Of a stretch of DNA of 64,000 nt, positions 17,445 to 25,986 are shown one piece after another. The stretch lies in the NCBI GenBank assembly GCA_040289295.1, contig PSLA01000007.1, positions 21,705 to 85,704 on the forward strand, given 5' to 3'. The DNA comes from J051 sp040289295 (GTDB lineage: Bacteria; Armatimonadota; Fimbriimonadia; Fimbriimonadales; ATM1). A model generated the notes under the pieces. It saw only the letters and a program-made list of their open reading frames with translations, was not told where the DNA came from and made no database searches. How positions within the stretch are numbered: the first letter of the stretch is position 1; every line of letters begins with the position of its first letter. The position numbers were made by a program, and so were the translations under genes.

Positions 17445-17854
17445 TCCCTCCCCGTGGACTGCCGGTCGTAGTTGACCAGCGTCGCCCCGCTGACCCACTT
17501 GAAGCCGAGTTGCTGATAGAACAGCACGGAGCGCAGGTCGCACAGCACATCGAGTTTGTAAAAGTCTCTGTAGCGCTCGACGGCTGCGCGGACGAGCGCC
17601 TTTCCGATTCCACGCCGCTGCAATTCGGGGCGAACTTCGAGCAGCGGAATATATGCGATATAAAAGCCGTCCGTGAAGACGGTGATGAAGCCCGCCAGTT
17701 TGCCGTCTACGCGCGCAAGGCAGTATTCCGATGCCTTCTTGAACACTCTATGCGCTACCTCCGTAGAAGGAGGGCTCTCCCAGCCAACGAAGAACCCTTC
17801 AAGCTCTTCCGGCCTCAAACTCTCGTCGTTCCAAACCAACTCAAAGTCCGCCAT
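17441..17854 (-). CDS. GNAT family N-acetyltransferase
   Basis: 137 residues with a GNAT acetyl-CoA fold: YIPLLEVRPELQRRGIGKALVRAAVERYRDF is motif A with the RRGIGKALV pyrophosphate-binding loop, followed by DLRSVLFYQQLGFKWVS (motif B). The substrate is unknown. ATG 17854 is preceded by a weak -10-like TTCAAT at 17861-17866. It begins a two-gene unit with the S4 protein. Confidence 0.88.
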   Translation of the reverse strand: MADFELVWNDESLRPEELEGFFVGWESPPSTEVAHRVFKKASEYCLARVDGKLAGFITVFTDGFYIAYIPLLEVRPELQRRGIGKALVRAAVERYRDFYKLDVLCDLRSVLFYQQLGFKWVSGATLVNYDRQSTGRE

Positions 17855-17887
17855 GGCGTCATTGAACCCGAAACGGAGGCTCCGAAG

Positions 17888-18988
17888 TTACGCAGGGTTG
17901 CCTGCAAAACCGTCATGCGGCGTCACTAAGCCGAAGCGCACATCCGGCATCAAAGCGGTAAGCCGAGAAGCGAGAGACTCCATTCCCGGCTGCTCGGTAT
18001 GAAAGTGTCCCGCCTCCACCAACACGAAACCCGCTTCGGCAGCCGCGACCGCTTCATGGTGGCGCACTTCGCCGGTCACGAGTGCGTCACAACCTGCGCA
18101 CATCGCATTCGACCAATAGCGGCCTCCCGAACCGCCCACGACAGCGACGCGCGACACGTTTCCATCCAGCGGCCCGAACAAACGACTCCGCGAACCGAGA
18201 GCCGCATCGACGAAAAGCCGCAACTCGCGCGCGGGAAGAGCCTCTGGCAAAAGCCCCGCGCGCCCGATCGAGACCGCCTCGCCGTTCGCCAACTCGTAAA
18301 GATCGAAGGCAGGCTCGTCGTAAGGGTGATGTTCGCGCAACGCCCGTAGCGCGCGCTCCTTCGCGCTCTCTGGAACGACCATCTCGACGCGCACCTCCTC
18401 AACCGTTTCGCGCCTCCCCACCTCACCAATCGTCGGCTGCGCACCGGCCTGCGGCTCGAACGTGCCGACCCCTGGGGAGAGGAACGCGCAACGACGATAA
18501 AGGCCAATCTGCCCGCACCCCGCTTCTGCCAACGCATCGAAGATTGCGTCGGCGCTCTCCATTGGCAGGAACGTAACCAACTTGTAGAGCCGGGCGAGAG
18601 AGTCCTCCCCGAACGGCGAGATCGCGTGCAGATGCAGACGCGCAGCCAGGCTGTCGTTTACACCGCCTTCGGCGGCGTCCCAGTTGGTGTGCGCCGCGAT
18701 GACCGCGACACCCCGCTGCACTGCGGCGCGCAGCGCAGGCAACGGATGCTCGTCTCCGACGAGCGTTCCAAGCGGGCGGTAGATAGGAGGATGGTGGACC
18801 ACAACCGCTTGCGCGCCCTCGCTCGCCGCCTGCTCGACCAGCGCGCCCGTGCAATCAAGTGCAACCAGTACGCCGCTGAGGAGCCCCGAGCGGCTGCCGA
18901 CCTGGAGGCCACCCGGGTCCCCGGGCAGAGCGAGACTCCTCGGCGCAATTTGCTCGAGGGCGGCAAGTAGGTCACCAACGGTTGGCAC
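17888..18988 (-). CDS. Nif3-like dinuclear metal centre protein
   Basis: Nif3/YqfO family (DUF34/NGG1p-interacting factor 3), 366 residues. N-terminal half: LQVGSRSGLLSGVLVALDCT, VVVHHPPIYRPL and AHTNWDAAEGGVNDSLA. C-terminal half: VAVVGGSGGRYW, ALVTGEVRHHEAVAAAEAGFVLVEAGHFHTE. The His and Asp/Glu residues of these motifs form the dinuclear metal site. The central insertion with the cation-tolerance-like (CutA-type) domain, about 130-240, is present, as in the longer bacterial members. GTG 18988 lies 6 bases after TAAACT. Cellular function is debated; involvement in GTP cyclohydrolase-related metabolism is annotated for some members but not shown here. Confidence 0.9.
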   Translation of the reverse strand: MPTVGDLLAALEQIAPRSLALPGDPGGLQVGSRSGLLSGVLVALDCTGALVEQAASEGAQAVVVHHPPIYRPLGTLVGDEHPLPALRAAVQRGVAVIAAHTNWDAAEGGVNDSLAARLHLHAISPFGEDSLARLYKLVTFLPMESADAIFDALAEAGCGQIGLYRRCAFLSPGVGTFEPQAGAQPTIGEVGRRETVEEVRVEMVVPESAKERALRALREHHPYDEPAFDLYELANGEAVSIGRAGLLPEALPARELRLFVDAALGSRSRLFGPLDGNVSRVAVVGGSGGRYWSNAMCAGCDALVTGEVRHHEAVAAAEAGFVLVEAGHFHTEQPGMESLASRLTALMPDVRFGLVTPHDGFAGNPA

Positions 18989-18994
18989 CGCTCA

Positions 18995-19000
18995 AGTTTA
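18995..19000 (-). promoter_or_regulatory. -10-like hexamer TAAACT for the Nif3-like gene
   Basis: TAAACT ends 6 bases before GTG 18988, consistent with a leaderless transcript. Confidence 0.45.
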
Positions 19001-19106
19001 CTTGCGCCCACGAACGCCGAGGCAGCCCTTTGGATTGCCAGGTTTCCGGGCTGCTACACCAACGAAAGGCGCGCTTCCACCCGTCCCACAGGTAAAGAGA
19101 GGACTT

Positions 19107-21083
19107 ATGTTAGCAGCCTTACTCGCCGTGTCTGGTTTCTCGCTCGTTCCTGGCATCCCTCAACAGCAAGAGGTTATCTATCCGATTCACTCCGGCCGCG
19201 CCGAGGCGGAGATCTACGACACCCGCAAGGCGCAGCCGCAGATACAGCGCTCGTGGCCGTGGGATGGGCCGATCATTGAAGCGCCGTTCCACGCCGGCGC
19301 GAACGATTTGGGCATCGGCTCGCGCGGCGCGCGCCTGAGCACGCCGCCGCCATCCCCGTTCGATGGAGCCTGGACGATGAACGGCGCTTGCGGATTTGCG
19401 GGCGTCTCGCAGACGCGCTACACGCCGCCCGACCCAACCATCGCCGTCGGACCGGAGCACATCGTCGAAACAGTGAACGCGAGCATCGCGTTTTATCGCA
19501 AGGACGGCACGCTCGAGTTCTCCGTAGACCTCGACGATCGCGGCGACCCGGGCTTCTTCGAGCCCGTGGGCGCGGGTTCGTTCGTCGTCGATCCAAAGGT
19601 GTTGTACGACTCGGACGCGCAGCGCTTCGTTGTCGTAGCCATTGAAGTGTACTCGCCGAACAGCGCCTGGATTGACATCGCCGTTTCAGATGACAGCAAC
19701 CCTCACGGTATTTGGTACAAGTACCGAATGTCCGCCGTGATCCCCGTGGGCAGCGCGAACTATTGGGTGGACTACCCTTCGTTCGGATACGACAGCAAGG
19801 CGTACTATACGGGTGGAAACCTCTTCCGGCTGAACGGCTCAGGTGGAAGCACTGCGGGCATTCTGTTCCGCGTCTTTGATAAGCGACCGATGCTGCAGGG
19901 CGACCCGATCGTGTTCAACGACATGGTGTACGCGAACAGCTTTTCAGCTCAAGCAGGGCTCCACTTTGGCGCTAACCCCGCTGGATACTACGCAAGCGTC
20001 GGGTCGACCTCGTCGATTCGGCTTTACGCCATTCGCGACCCTGCCGGCAGCCCGAGCCTCGTCACGACGACGGTGCCAGTTCCGGGATTCACGCCCTCTA
20101 ACCGAAACTCGGTGCCCAACTTGGGCGGGGGCAACGTAGACCCCCTTGATGGGCGCCTTTTCAACGTCGCCTGGCGAGACGGCCGTCTCTACACCGCCCA
20201 CCCAGTCATCGTAAACTCAGCGGTGAAGGCGCGGTGGTATCAGTTCAACCTAGGCAACTGGCCCAACAGCGGTACGCCAACTCTCGCGCAGTTCGGCACG
20301 ATTGACCCTGGAAGCGGCATCCACACGTTCTATCCAGCGTTGATCGAGAACGCGCTCGGCGACGTGGGCATGGTGCTTGCTCGCAGTGCGAGCACAGAGT
20401 ACGTTTCAGTGCAGTTAACCTCGCGCACTGTGCTCGATGCGCCGGGTGTGATGGGCCCGCTGATGCAGGTGAAAGTCGGCAACCGCACCGCGAGCGGTCG
20501 CTGGGGAGACTACTACGCGATCGGCATTGATCCGACCGACCATACCACTTTTTGGGCAGTTGGGCAGTATCCGGACCAGGGTGTCAACGGCTGGGCGACT
20601 TGGATCAACTGCCTTGAGGTGGGAGAAAAGATTCTTCCAACCTCAATGCAGGTTACACGCGGTCAACACGTTGCTGGGGGAGTCGGTGACCTCGCATCAG
20701 CCAACGACGTGCACGTCGTGGTTGCAGCGCGGCGCCCGAACGTTGCGGCAGACGCAAGCGCCGAAATCTTGATCAGCGGCACGGCGCTGCAGGACAATCC
20801 CCGCGCACTCCAGTTCGTTATGGAAGCCGGCACCGACGGCATTCCCACGCTGGAGCGTATCGAGTTCTGGAACTTCGAGCAGCAACGCTGGGACGTGGCC
20901 GCGGAGCGAGGTGGAACAACTGCCGACACCATCCAGACTGCAAGCGTGCTGTCGAACGCAGGGCGCTACATTGACGACGGAACGCTGGAGGTCCGCGCAC
21001 GACTCGGCTTCCATGACCGCGGTGTTACGTTCGTGGCGTGGAGCCCAAGGTGGGACCTGGCGTACTGGCGGCTGCTTCGGTAG
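19107..21083 (+). CDS. large secreted protein of unknown function
   Basis: 658 residues with a signal peptide (MLAALLAVSGFSLVPGIPQQQ). No catalytic motif recognised. Residues about 90-200 contain YTPPDPTIAVGPEHIVETVNASIAFYRKDG, followed by many short beta-strand stretches with Gly/Asn/Ser turns and aromatic residues (for example FVVDPKVLYDSDAQRFVVVAIEV, YWVDYPSFGYDSKAYY), suggesting a beta-propeller or beta-sandwich surface protein. The final 120 residues look like a separate small domain. ATG 19107 has AAGAGAGGACTT upstream and begins the signal peptide; the frame open to 18849 is antisense to the Nif3-like gene. A monocistronic unit. Confidence 0.75.
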   Translation: MLAALLAVSGFSLVPGIPQQQEVIYPIHSGRAEAEIYDTRKAQPQIQRSWPWDGPIIEAPFHAGANDLGIGSRGARLSTPPPSPFDGAWTMNGACGFAGVSQTRYTPPDPTIAVGPEHIVETVNASIAFYRKDGTLEFSVDLDDRGDPGFFEPVGAGSFVVDPKVLYDSDAQRFVVVAIEVYSPNSAWIDIAVSDDSNPHGIWYKYRMSAVIPVGSANYWVDYPSFGYDSKAYYTGGNLFRLNGSGGSTAGILFRVFDKRPMLQGDPIVFNDMVYANSFSAQAGLHFGANPAGYYASVGSTSSIRLYAIRDPAGSPSLVTTTVPVPGFTPSNRNSVPNLGGGNVDPLDGRLFNVAWRDGRLYTAHPVIVNSAVKARWYQFNLGNWPNSGTPTLAQFGTIDPGSGIHTFYPALIENALGDVGMVLARSASTEYVSVQLTSRTVLDAPGVMGPLMQVKVGNRTASGRWGDYYAIGIDPTDHTTFWAVGQYPDQGVNGWATWINCLEVGEKILPTSMQVTRGQHVAGGVGDLASANDVHVVVAARRPNVAADASAEILISGTALQDNPRALQFVMEAGTDGIPTLERIEFWNFEQQRWDVAAERGGTTADTIQTASVLSNAGRYIDDGTLEVRARLGFHDRGVTFVAWSPRWDLAYWRLLR

Positions 21084-21105
21084 CTGTCCCCTGCGCGTGC
21101 GTTAA

Positions 21106-21123
21106 CCGTCCTTTCCCGGACGG
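21106..21123 (+). terminator. possible hairpin after secreted-protein gene
   Basis: CCGTCC-TTTCCC-GGACGG gives a 6-base stem 23 bases after the stop codon. No T-run follows, so intrinsic termination is doubtful. Confidence 0.3.
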
Positions 21124-21195
21124 GGGATGACCGGATCGAGGGCTACGCGCCGGAGTTCGCGGTTCAACGTCTACAGGTCGCGTGTCAGCGCCACG

Positions 21196-21399
21196 TCAAG
21201 CGATGGCCAGCTCGGCATCAAGCAGTCGCGACAGTTCCTCGAACACCGCAATTGCCTGATCTGTCGGGCGAAACGGGCTGCCCTGAACCACTTCGATCTC
21301 CTTCCATTGGAGGCCCGCAAACAGCGCGGGGTTGACCTGGGCAACGGCAGTCAACGCCGTGGCAACAACGAGAGCGATTGCAGTAGTGATGGTGCGCAT
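21196..21399 (-). CDS. small exported protein, unknown
   Basis: 67 residues. A convincing signal peptide (MRTITTAIALVVATALTAVAQ) is followed by a 46-residue mature part with no recognised motif. ATG 21399 has GCGAGGA directly upstream, and an upstream in-frame start at 21444 would place a charged stretch before the signal peptide. It stands alone between a convergent and a same-strand gene. It could be a small periplasmic protein; no function is proposed. Confidence 0.5.
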   Translation of the reverse strand: MRTITTAIALVVATALTAVAQVNPALFAGLQWKEIEVVQGSPFRPTDQAIAVFEELSRLLDAELAIA

Positions 21400-21528
21400 G
21401 GTCCTCGCCGCAACATACCGTCGTTTGTCCTTCAGGCGTTCCAAAGGCGGTGAAAAAACGAAAGGGCGTCGGAGGCGTTCATGAGTTTCTCGAAGGGTTC
21501 CCTGACCAGGGAACGTGGCTTAGTACGC

Positions 21529-22083
21529 TCAGCCCCACGTCAATCGAGGCGGAGCGGCGCTAAGGTCAACTTCCTTGGGTGCCGTTCCGGCTGCCTTTGC
21601 CATCGCGGCATTGAGCGCGCTCATGGCTTCGGAGCCGTAGCCCGGAAACACCTTCTCGATCGTGCCGTCCTTCCCGATCTGGAAAGTGCAAATCGAGTAG
21701 ACGACAGCGTAGTCGCTGATGACCTTCTTGCTCGCATCCGGCAGCAGAGGGTACGCCACGGAGAACTGGCTGACCCAGCTGCCCAATCTCTCCTCCGGAG
21801 CGGACACAAGCCCAACCATCTGGGCCTTGCCTTCATACGTCTTGTAGAGGCTGTTGAACAGGGCTGCGGCACGCGGATTGTGCGGGCAGCGCTCCTTCCA
21901 AAAGACGACGAAGACGGGGCCGTTCTTTGTGAGCTCGTTCAGCGAGATCGTTTTTCCGGTGTGCGCCTTGCCGGAGAAGGATGGAGCCTTCGAGCCTTCA
22001 GCCAGATGGAGCTTTTCCTGGAGAGCATAGGCGGTACCGACCGTGAACATCGCCGCGAGTGCGATTAAAGTTTGGTGTCTCAT
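21529..22083 (-). CDS. periplasmic AhpC/TSA-redoxin family protein
   Basis: 184 residues: signal peptide (RHQTLIALAAMFTVGTAYA), then a thioredoxin fold with EGSKAPSFSGKAHTGKTISLNEL, PVFVVFWKERCPHNPRAAALFNSLY and TFQIGKDGTIEKVFPGYG. The redox site has one cysteine (RCPHN) where CxxC enzymes have two, so it is peroxiredoxin-like or a one-Cys redoxin rather than a disulfide oxidoreductase. ATG 22083 lies 7 bases after TATACT, with no ribosome site, so leaderless expression is likely. Confidence 0.82.
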   Translation of the reverse strand: MRHQTLIALAAMFTVGTAYALQEKLHLAEGSKAPSFSGKAHTGKTISLNELTKNGPVFVVFWKERCPHNPRAAALFNSLYKTYEGKAQMVGLVSAPEERLGSWVSQFSVAYPLLPDASKKVISDYAVVYSICTFQIGKDGTIEKVFPGYGSEAMSALNAAMAKAAGTAPKEVDLSAAPPRLTWG

Positions 22084-22090
22084 CAATGGG

Positions 22091-22096
22091 AGTATA
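22091..22096 (-). promoter_or_regulatory. -10 hexamer TATACT for redoxin gene
   Basis: TATACT is separated by 7 bases from ATG 22083. Confidence 0.5.
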
Positions 22097-22133
22097 CGCA
22101 GAACACCGGTTGGAAGTGCCCGAGGGTTCCTGC

Positions 22134-23243
22134 CTACCGTCCGAGCGGGTTTACTGGCTGTCCGTTCACCCGAATTTCCCAGTGAAGATGCGGGCCGGTC
22201 GAGAGACCGGTTGAACCAACGTTAGCGATTACGTCGCCGCGTTCTACCATCTGCCCTACGCTAACGAGGATACTGGAACAATGTGCGTATAGCGTAGCGA
22301 CGCCCCCGCCGTGGTCAATGATGACGCAGTTCCCGTACCCACTCGAGTAGCTCGCACGGATGACCCTGCCTGTTCCGGCGGCACGAATAGCCGTTCCGGT
22401 AGGCGCAGCGATGTCTACGCCGGTGTGCATTCGGCTCCTCTTGAGAATTGGATGGTACCGCATGCCGAAGCCGCTGGTAATGCCTCCCGATACTGGCTGT
22501 AGGAACTCGCCCCGCCAGATGACCTTGGTACTAGAGCCGTAGTACTTCGCGAGTTGCGCAGCGATAGCCATACTCTCGCGCTCGAGTTCATCAAGCTGCT
22601 GCTCCAGTTGGCTCTCCTGTGCGCGATATTCTCGAAGGAACGCTTGCTTGCGCCCCATGTGGCGCGTGAGTTGAGCGCGATATTCCGTCTGTCGCTGCTT
22701 AAGGTCGTAGATGCGCGTAACGAGAAGGTCTGCCTCCTTCTTTTTTTCGTCGATAATCTTCTTTTGCTCTTCGAGTTCGATGATGAGTTCCGCGTCCTGC
22801 TTCGCGAGCAACTCCATCACATACGCCCGCTCAGCCATGTCGGTGATGCTCTCGGAGTCGAGCAGCGCTGTCAGTGGGCTGGTTTCCCCGCGCATGTAGT
22901 AAGCATAGATGCGTTCGCCCGCCTCTCGACTGGTTTCGTCAACGCGCTGTTGGGCATCTTCCAATTCCTTCGCTACGAGGTCGCGCTTTCGCATCGCCTC
23001 TGCCAAGCGGCGGGTCGTCTCGGCAACTCGAGCCTCGAGGGATTCAAGCTCACTGTCCACTTTGGCGATATCCGCGAGGACATCCGCCTGCTTGCGCTTG
23101 ACGCTCTTGAGCTCCGTTCGGAGTTGCTTCTCCTTGGTCGCAAGCGACTTGCGCTTTTTTTCAAGGGTAGCTTTATCCGCCTTTTGTCCGATCGCCACCG
23201 TAGTCAGCAGGACCATAGCCGCGACTATCCACTTCCCCTTCAT
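22134..23243 (-). CDS. EnvC-like murein hydrolase activator (coiled coil + M23)
   Basis: 369 residues: signal peptide, long coiled coil (about 25-235, rich in Lys/Glu/Gln heptads with a RIYAYYMRGETSPLTALLDSES insertion), then an M23/LytM peptidase domain (about 245-369). The domain keeps HTGVDIAAPTGT and GPHLHWEIR and has LYAHCSS, so His and Asp zinc ligands appear present (HxxxD, HLH); it may be catalytically active, unlike E. coli EnvC. It acts in the periplasm with FtsEX to activate septal wall hydrolysis. ATG 23243 overlaps the ftsX stop (ATGA). Last gene of ftsE-ftsX-envC. Confidence 0.9.
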   Translation of the reverse strand: MKGKWIVAAMVLLTTVAIGQKADKATLEKKRKSLATKEKQLRTELKSVKRKQADVLADIAKVDSELESLEARVAETTRRLAEAMRKRDLVAKELEDAQQRVDETSREAGERIYAYYMRGETSPLTALLDSESITDMAERAYVMELLAKQDAELIIELEEQKKIIDEKKKEADLLVTRIYDLKQRQTEYRAQLTRHMGRKQAFLREYRAQESQLEQQLDELERESMAIAAQLAKYYGSSTKVIWRGEFLQPVSGGITSGFGMRYHPILKRSRMHTGVDIAAPTGTAIRAAGTGRVIRASYSSGYGNCVIIDHGGGVATLYAHCSSILVSVGQMVERGDVIANVGSTGLSTGPHLHWEIRVNGQPVNPLGR

Positions 23244-24124
23244 TGGATTGCCCCTAGATATTTTCGGACGCTTAGTCCGGCACACAGCATACCCAGCGCC
23301 GCACCAAGCGCCGCAAGTAGTACGACGCCAGTCAAGCCGGGCGTTCCCCCTCCAACTTGTAAGAGGGAATATGCAGCAACGAGCCGGGAGAGCCAGGTTG
23401 TCAGCCCCCAGAGGGCGAACCCGGCAATCATCCCTCCGAGAAATCCCTCAATACCTCCCTCGAGCAGGAAAGGCCACCGAATCGTGCCGTGCGAAGCGCC
23501 GACCAGTCGCATCGTATGGATCTCTTGACGCCTCGACATGACAGCCAGATGCACCGTGTTGTAGATGAGCGTTCCGGCCGTCAAGAACGTCACCAGAACC
23601 AGCAGCGTTCCAGCATACTGAACGAACGACGTGAGGCGGCGAAGAAGGAAGCGCTCGCGGTTCGCGTCCTGGATTCCCTTCTCGGGCCAGTACAATGGGT
23701 CCTTTTCCATCTCAGCGCGCACAGCGTCCACCATGTCCGCGCTTGTAATCTCTAGGAGCAACTGTTCAGGAAACGGGTTCTTCGCGCCACGGCCGATGTC
23801 GGGATACTTCGCCAGCACCTTCTTCCAGTGCTCCTCTTTCGGCAGGTGCACGACGCGCTTCACCCCTGGAAGAGAGCGCGCGCGCTGCGCCATCTCGTGG
23901 ATGCCCTTCCTATCGGTGCCGTCGCGAATCGAAACGATGAGCGTGAACTGGGTGCCGAGGTCGGCGAGTCGATTCTGGATTCCGAAGTAGGCGTAGGCCA
24001 ATCCGCCGAACACTAGGAGTGCGATCGCTGTCGTGTTTACGGCGGCGAGCGCCATCAGGCCGTTCCGACGGATCGCTTCGATCGCCTCGCCGAGCACGAA
24101 TTCAAGACGATCAAGCATCCGCAT
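23240..24124 (-). CDS. ftsX: Cell division ABC transporter permease FtsX
   Basis: 294 residues with an N-terminal cytoplasmic helix and first membrane segment (MALAAVNTTAIALLVFGGLAYAYF), a periplasmic loop of about 130 residues, then three segments (YAGTLLVLVTFLTAGTLIYNTV and onwards). MSRRQEIHTMRLVGASHGTIRWPFLLEG is the characteristic permease loop contacting FtsE. It couples ATP hydrolysis by FtsE to the EnvC-like hydrolase activator encoded next. Overlaps ftsE by 14 bases and envC by 4. Confidence 0.93.
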   Translation of the reverse strand: MRMLDRLEFVLGEAIEAIRRNGLMALAAVNTTAIALLVFGGLAYAYFGIQNRLADLGTQFTLIVSIRDGTDRKGIHEMAQRARSLPGVKRVVHLPKEEHWKKVLAKYPDIGRGAKNPFPEQLLLEITSADMVDAVRAEMEKDPLYWPEKGIQDANRERFLLRRLTSFVQYAGTLLVLVTFLTAGTLIYNTVHLAVMSRRQEIHTMRLVGASHGTIRWPFLLEGGIEGFLGGMIAGFALWGLTTWLSRLVAAYSLLQVGGGTPGLTGVVLLAALGAALGMLCAGLSVRKYLGAIQ

Positions 24125-24797
24125 CCTCCGATAGTCCGATCGAGTCGGAGAACACCTTTCCGCCTTCCAATCGAATCACCCGCCGGGGGAGGAGGCGCAC
24201 GACAGGCATGTCGTGCGTCGCCATTACGACGGTTGTGCCACGCGTGTTGATGTCGTCAAGGATATGAAGAATTTCGCGGCTCGTCTCCGGGTCGAGGTGC
24301 CCGGTCGGTTCATCGGCGAGCAGTAACGTGGGGTTGTTGACGAGCGCACGGGCGATGGCAACACGTTGCTGTTCGCCCCCGGACAGAGCGCGCGGGAATG
24401 CTCCCGCCCGATGCAAAAGGTTCAACCTTTCAAGAAATTCTGGCACTCTCCTTCGCACCTCATACTTTGTGTGCCCCGCGGCGCGCATCGCGTAGGCGAG
24501 GTTCTCCCAGACCTTCTTGTTAGGAAGCAGACCGATATCCTGCGGAACGAATCCAATCTGGCGCCTAAGCAATGGGACAGATTTCTCAGAAACCATGGAT
24601 AGATCTCGCCCTTGGATCATGACTCGACCGGACGTAGCCTTGAGTTCGCGGAGCAGAAGTTTGAGGAGGGTGGACTTGCCCGACCCGGTGGCACCGAGCA
24701 GGAACACGAACTCGCCCTGACGGATCGTCAGGTTGATTTCGTGGAGGGCCACCACGTTGCAGGGGTATTCGAGGCTGACGCCCTGGAACTCAACCAC
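24111..24797 (-). CDS. ftsE: Cell division ATP-binding protein FtsE
   Basis: 228-residue ABC ATPase: Walker A GATGSGKST, Q-loop region FVPQDIGLL, signature LSGGEQQRV, Walker B LLLADEPTGHLD and H-loop ATHD. VPLLRRQIGFVPQD and NPTLLLADEPTGHLDPETS are typical of FtsE. GTG 24797 (VVEFQGVSLEYP) is chosen since upstream residues do not match the family and CATAAT lies 9 bases before it. It forms an operon with ftsX and the EnvC-like gene and works in septal peptidoglycan hydrolysis. Confidence 0.94.
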   Translation of the reverse strand: MVEFQGVSLEYPCNVVALHEINLTIRQGEFVFLLGATGSGKSTLLKLLLRELKATSGRVMIQGRDLSMVSEKSVPLLRRQIGFVPQDIGLLPNKKVWENLAYAMRAAGHTKYEVRRRVPEFLERLNLLHRAGAFPRALSGGEQQRVAIARALVNNPTLLLADEPTGHLDPETSREILHILDDINTRGTTVVMATHDMPVVRLLPRRVIRLEGGKVFSDSIGLSEDADA

Positions 24798-24840
24798 GTG
24801 CCTCGCATTATGACGTGGGGCCGCGTCAAGGCGCGCACAC

Positions 24841-25284
24841 CTAAGCCTTTCGAAAGCCTGCCGGGAACGCGACAATCAGGCCGACCGCCGACAGGCCACT
24901 GAGTGAGAGTGGCGCGAGGACCGGCGGCTCATCCTCAGACTCGGCCTCTTCACGAGCCTCGTCCTCACCTCCGTCTGCCCGCGCGGTGATGGACGCAGTC
25001 AGGAGCCGCGTTAACGGTTCGACCTCCCCCTCGCTGTGGAGCCAAGCGCCATATACGCCGACGCCGATGCCGACGAGCATGAAGAGTGAGCAAACCCACC
25101 TTCCCAAGCGAGAAGCGATTAGCCCAAATGCGCATGCGACGACTGCAAGGAGCGCGAAGACCGGCAGGATGACGCTCTGCCATTCCTCATTCAATACATT
25201 TCGATGGAGATATCTAGCTTCGAGTGCCAGCATCAGAAAGCCTCCCATCAGTGTCAGAAGAATTAGCCTGTCGCGTTTTGACAT
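24841..25284 (-). CDS. membrane protein of unknown function
   Basis: 147 residues with about four hydrophobic segments (RLILLTLMGGFLMLALEA; VILPVFALLAVVACAFGLIASRL; WVCSLFMLVGIGVGVYGAWL; SLSGLSAVGLIVAFPAGF) and an acidic linker (DGGEDEAREEAESEDE). No family recognised. ATG 25284 is chosen because the upstream frame runs antisense into the ribonuclease H gene. Divergent from rnhC; 43 bases separate its stop from the ftsE start. Confidence 0.6.
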   Translation of the reverse strand: MSKRDRLILLTLMGGFLMLALEARYLHRNVLNEEWQSVILPVFALLAVVACAFGLIASRLGRWVCSLFMLVGIGVGVYGAWLHSEGEVEPLTRLLTASITARADGGEDEAREEAESEDEPPVLAPLSLSGLSAVGLIVAFPAGFRKA

Positions 25285-25332
25285 GGCTTCCGTGTACCGC
25301 TGAACTGTTGCGACGGTATCCTGTGGAACCCC

Positions 25333-25986
25333 ATGGCTGAGCGATGCATTGGCGTTGACGAGAGCGGCAAGGGCGATTACTTCGGTCCTTTGGTCGTTGC
25401 TGCGTGTTACGTAGCGCCGGAGTATCTTGCTGAGTTGGAGGACGTCCGTGAGTCGAAGAGGGTTACGGACGCTCAGTGTCTTCGCCTGTCCGGCAAAATA
25501 CGCGCAACGTGCCCGCACAAGATCGTACAGATACCACCTCGGAAATACAACGAGTTGCACCTTAAGATGCGCAACTTAAACCGACTGCTGGCGTGGGCTC
25601 ACGCACGGGCGATAGAAGACCTATTGGAACGTAACCCTAAAATTCTCGAGGAGCCTGGGACGCTGAGGCTAATCAGCGACCAGTTCGCCAAGCCCGAAAC
25701 GGTTGGTGAACGCCTGTTCGAACTGGGCAAGAAACTGCAGCTTGAGTCACGCGTGCGCGCGGAGTCGGAGTTGTGCGTCGCCGCGGCATCGCTCATCGCA
25801 CGCGCCACGTTTTTGTCTAACCTGAAGCACCTTTCCGAGCAGTGGGCCATGGTCTTGCCGAAGGGCGCAGGGCCGGAGGTCATTCGCGCAGGTCGGGTGT
25901 TTGTTAGCAAGCACGGAAAGGAACTACTGTGCGAGGTTGCGAAGGTCCATTTTCGAACGACCGAGTCCGTGCTGCAATCGGGATGA
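25333..25986 (+). CDS. rnhC: Ribonuclease HIII/HII-type, lacking the N-terminal TBP-like domain
   Basis: 217 residues. IGVDESGKGDYFGPLVVAACYV is the RNase HIII form of the type-2 RNase H active site with its Asp-Glu pair. Other acidic residues lie at RLISDQFAKPETV and in RVRAESELCVAAASLIARATFL. It removes RNA from RNA-DNA hybrids. Family RNase HIII proteins are about 300 residues with an N-terminal TBP-like substrate-binding domain, which is absent here, so this is a short form. ATG 25333 is 10 bases after TATCCT. Its stop overlaps rodA as ATGA. Confidence 0.85.
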   Translation: MAERCIGVDESGKGDYFGPLVVAACYVAPEYLAELEDVRESKRVTDAQCLRLSGKIRATCPHKIVQIPPRKYNELHLKMRNLNRLLAWAHARAIEDLLERNPKILEEPGTLRLISDQFAKPETVGERLFELGKKLQLESRVRAESELCVAAASLIARATFLSNLKHLSEQWAMVLPKGAGPEVIRAGRVFVSKHGKELLCEVAKVHFRTTESVLQSG

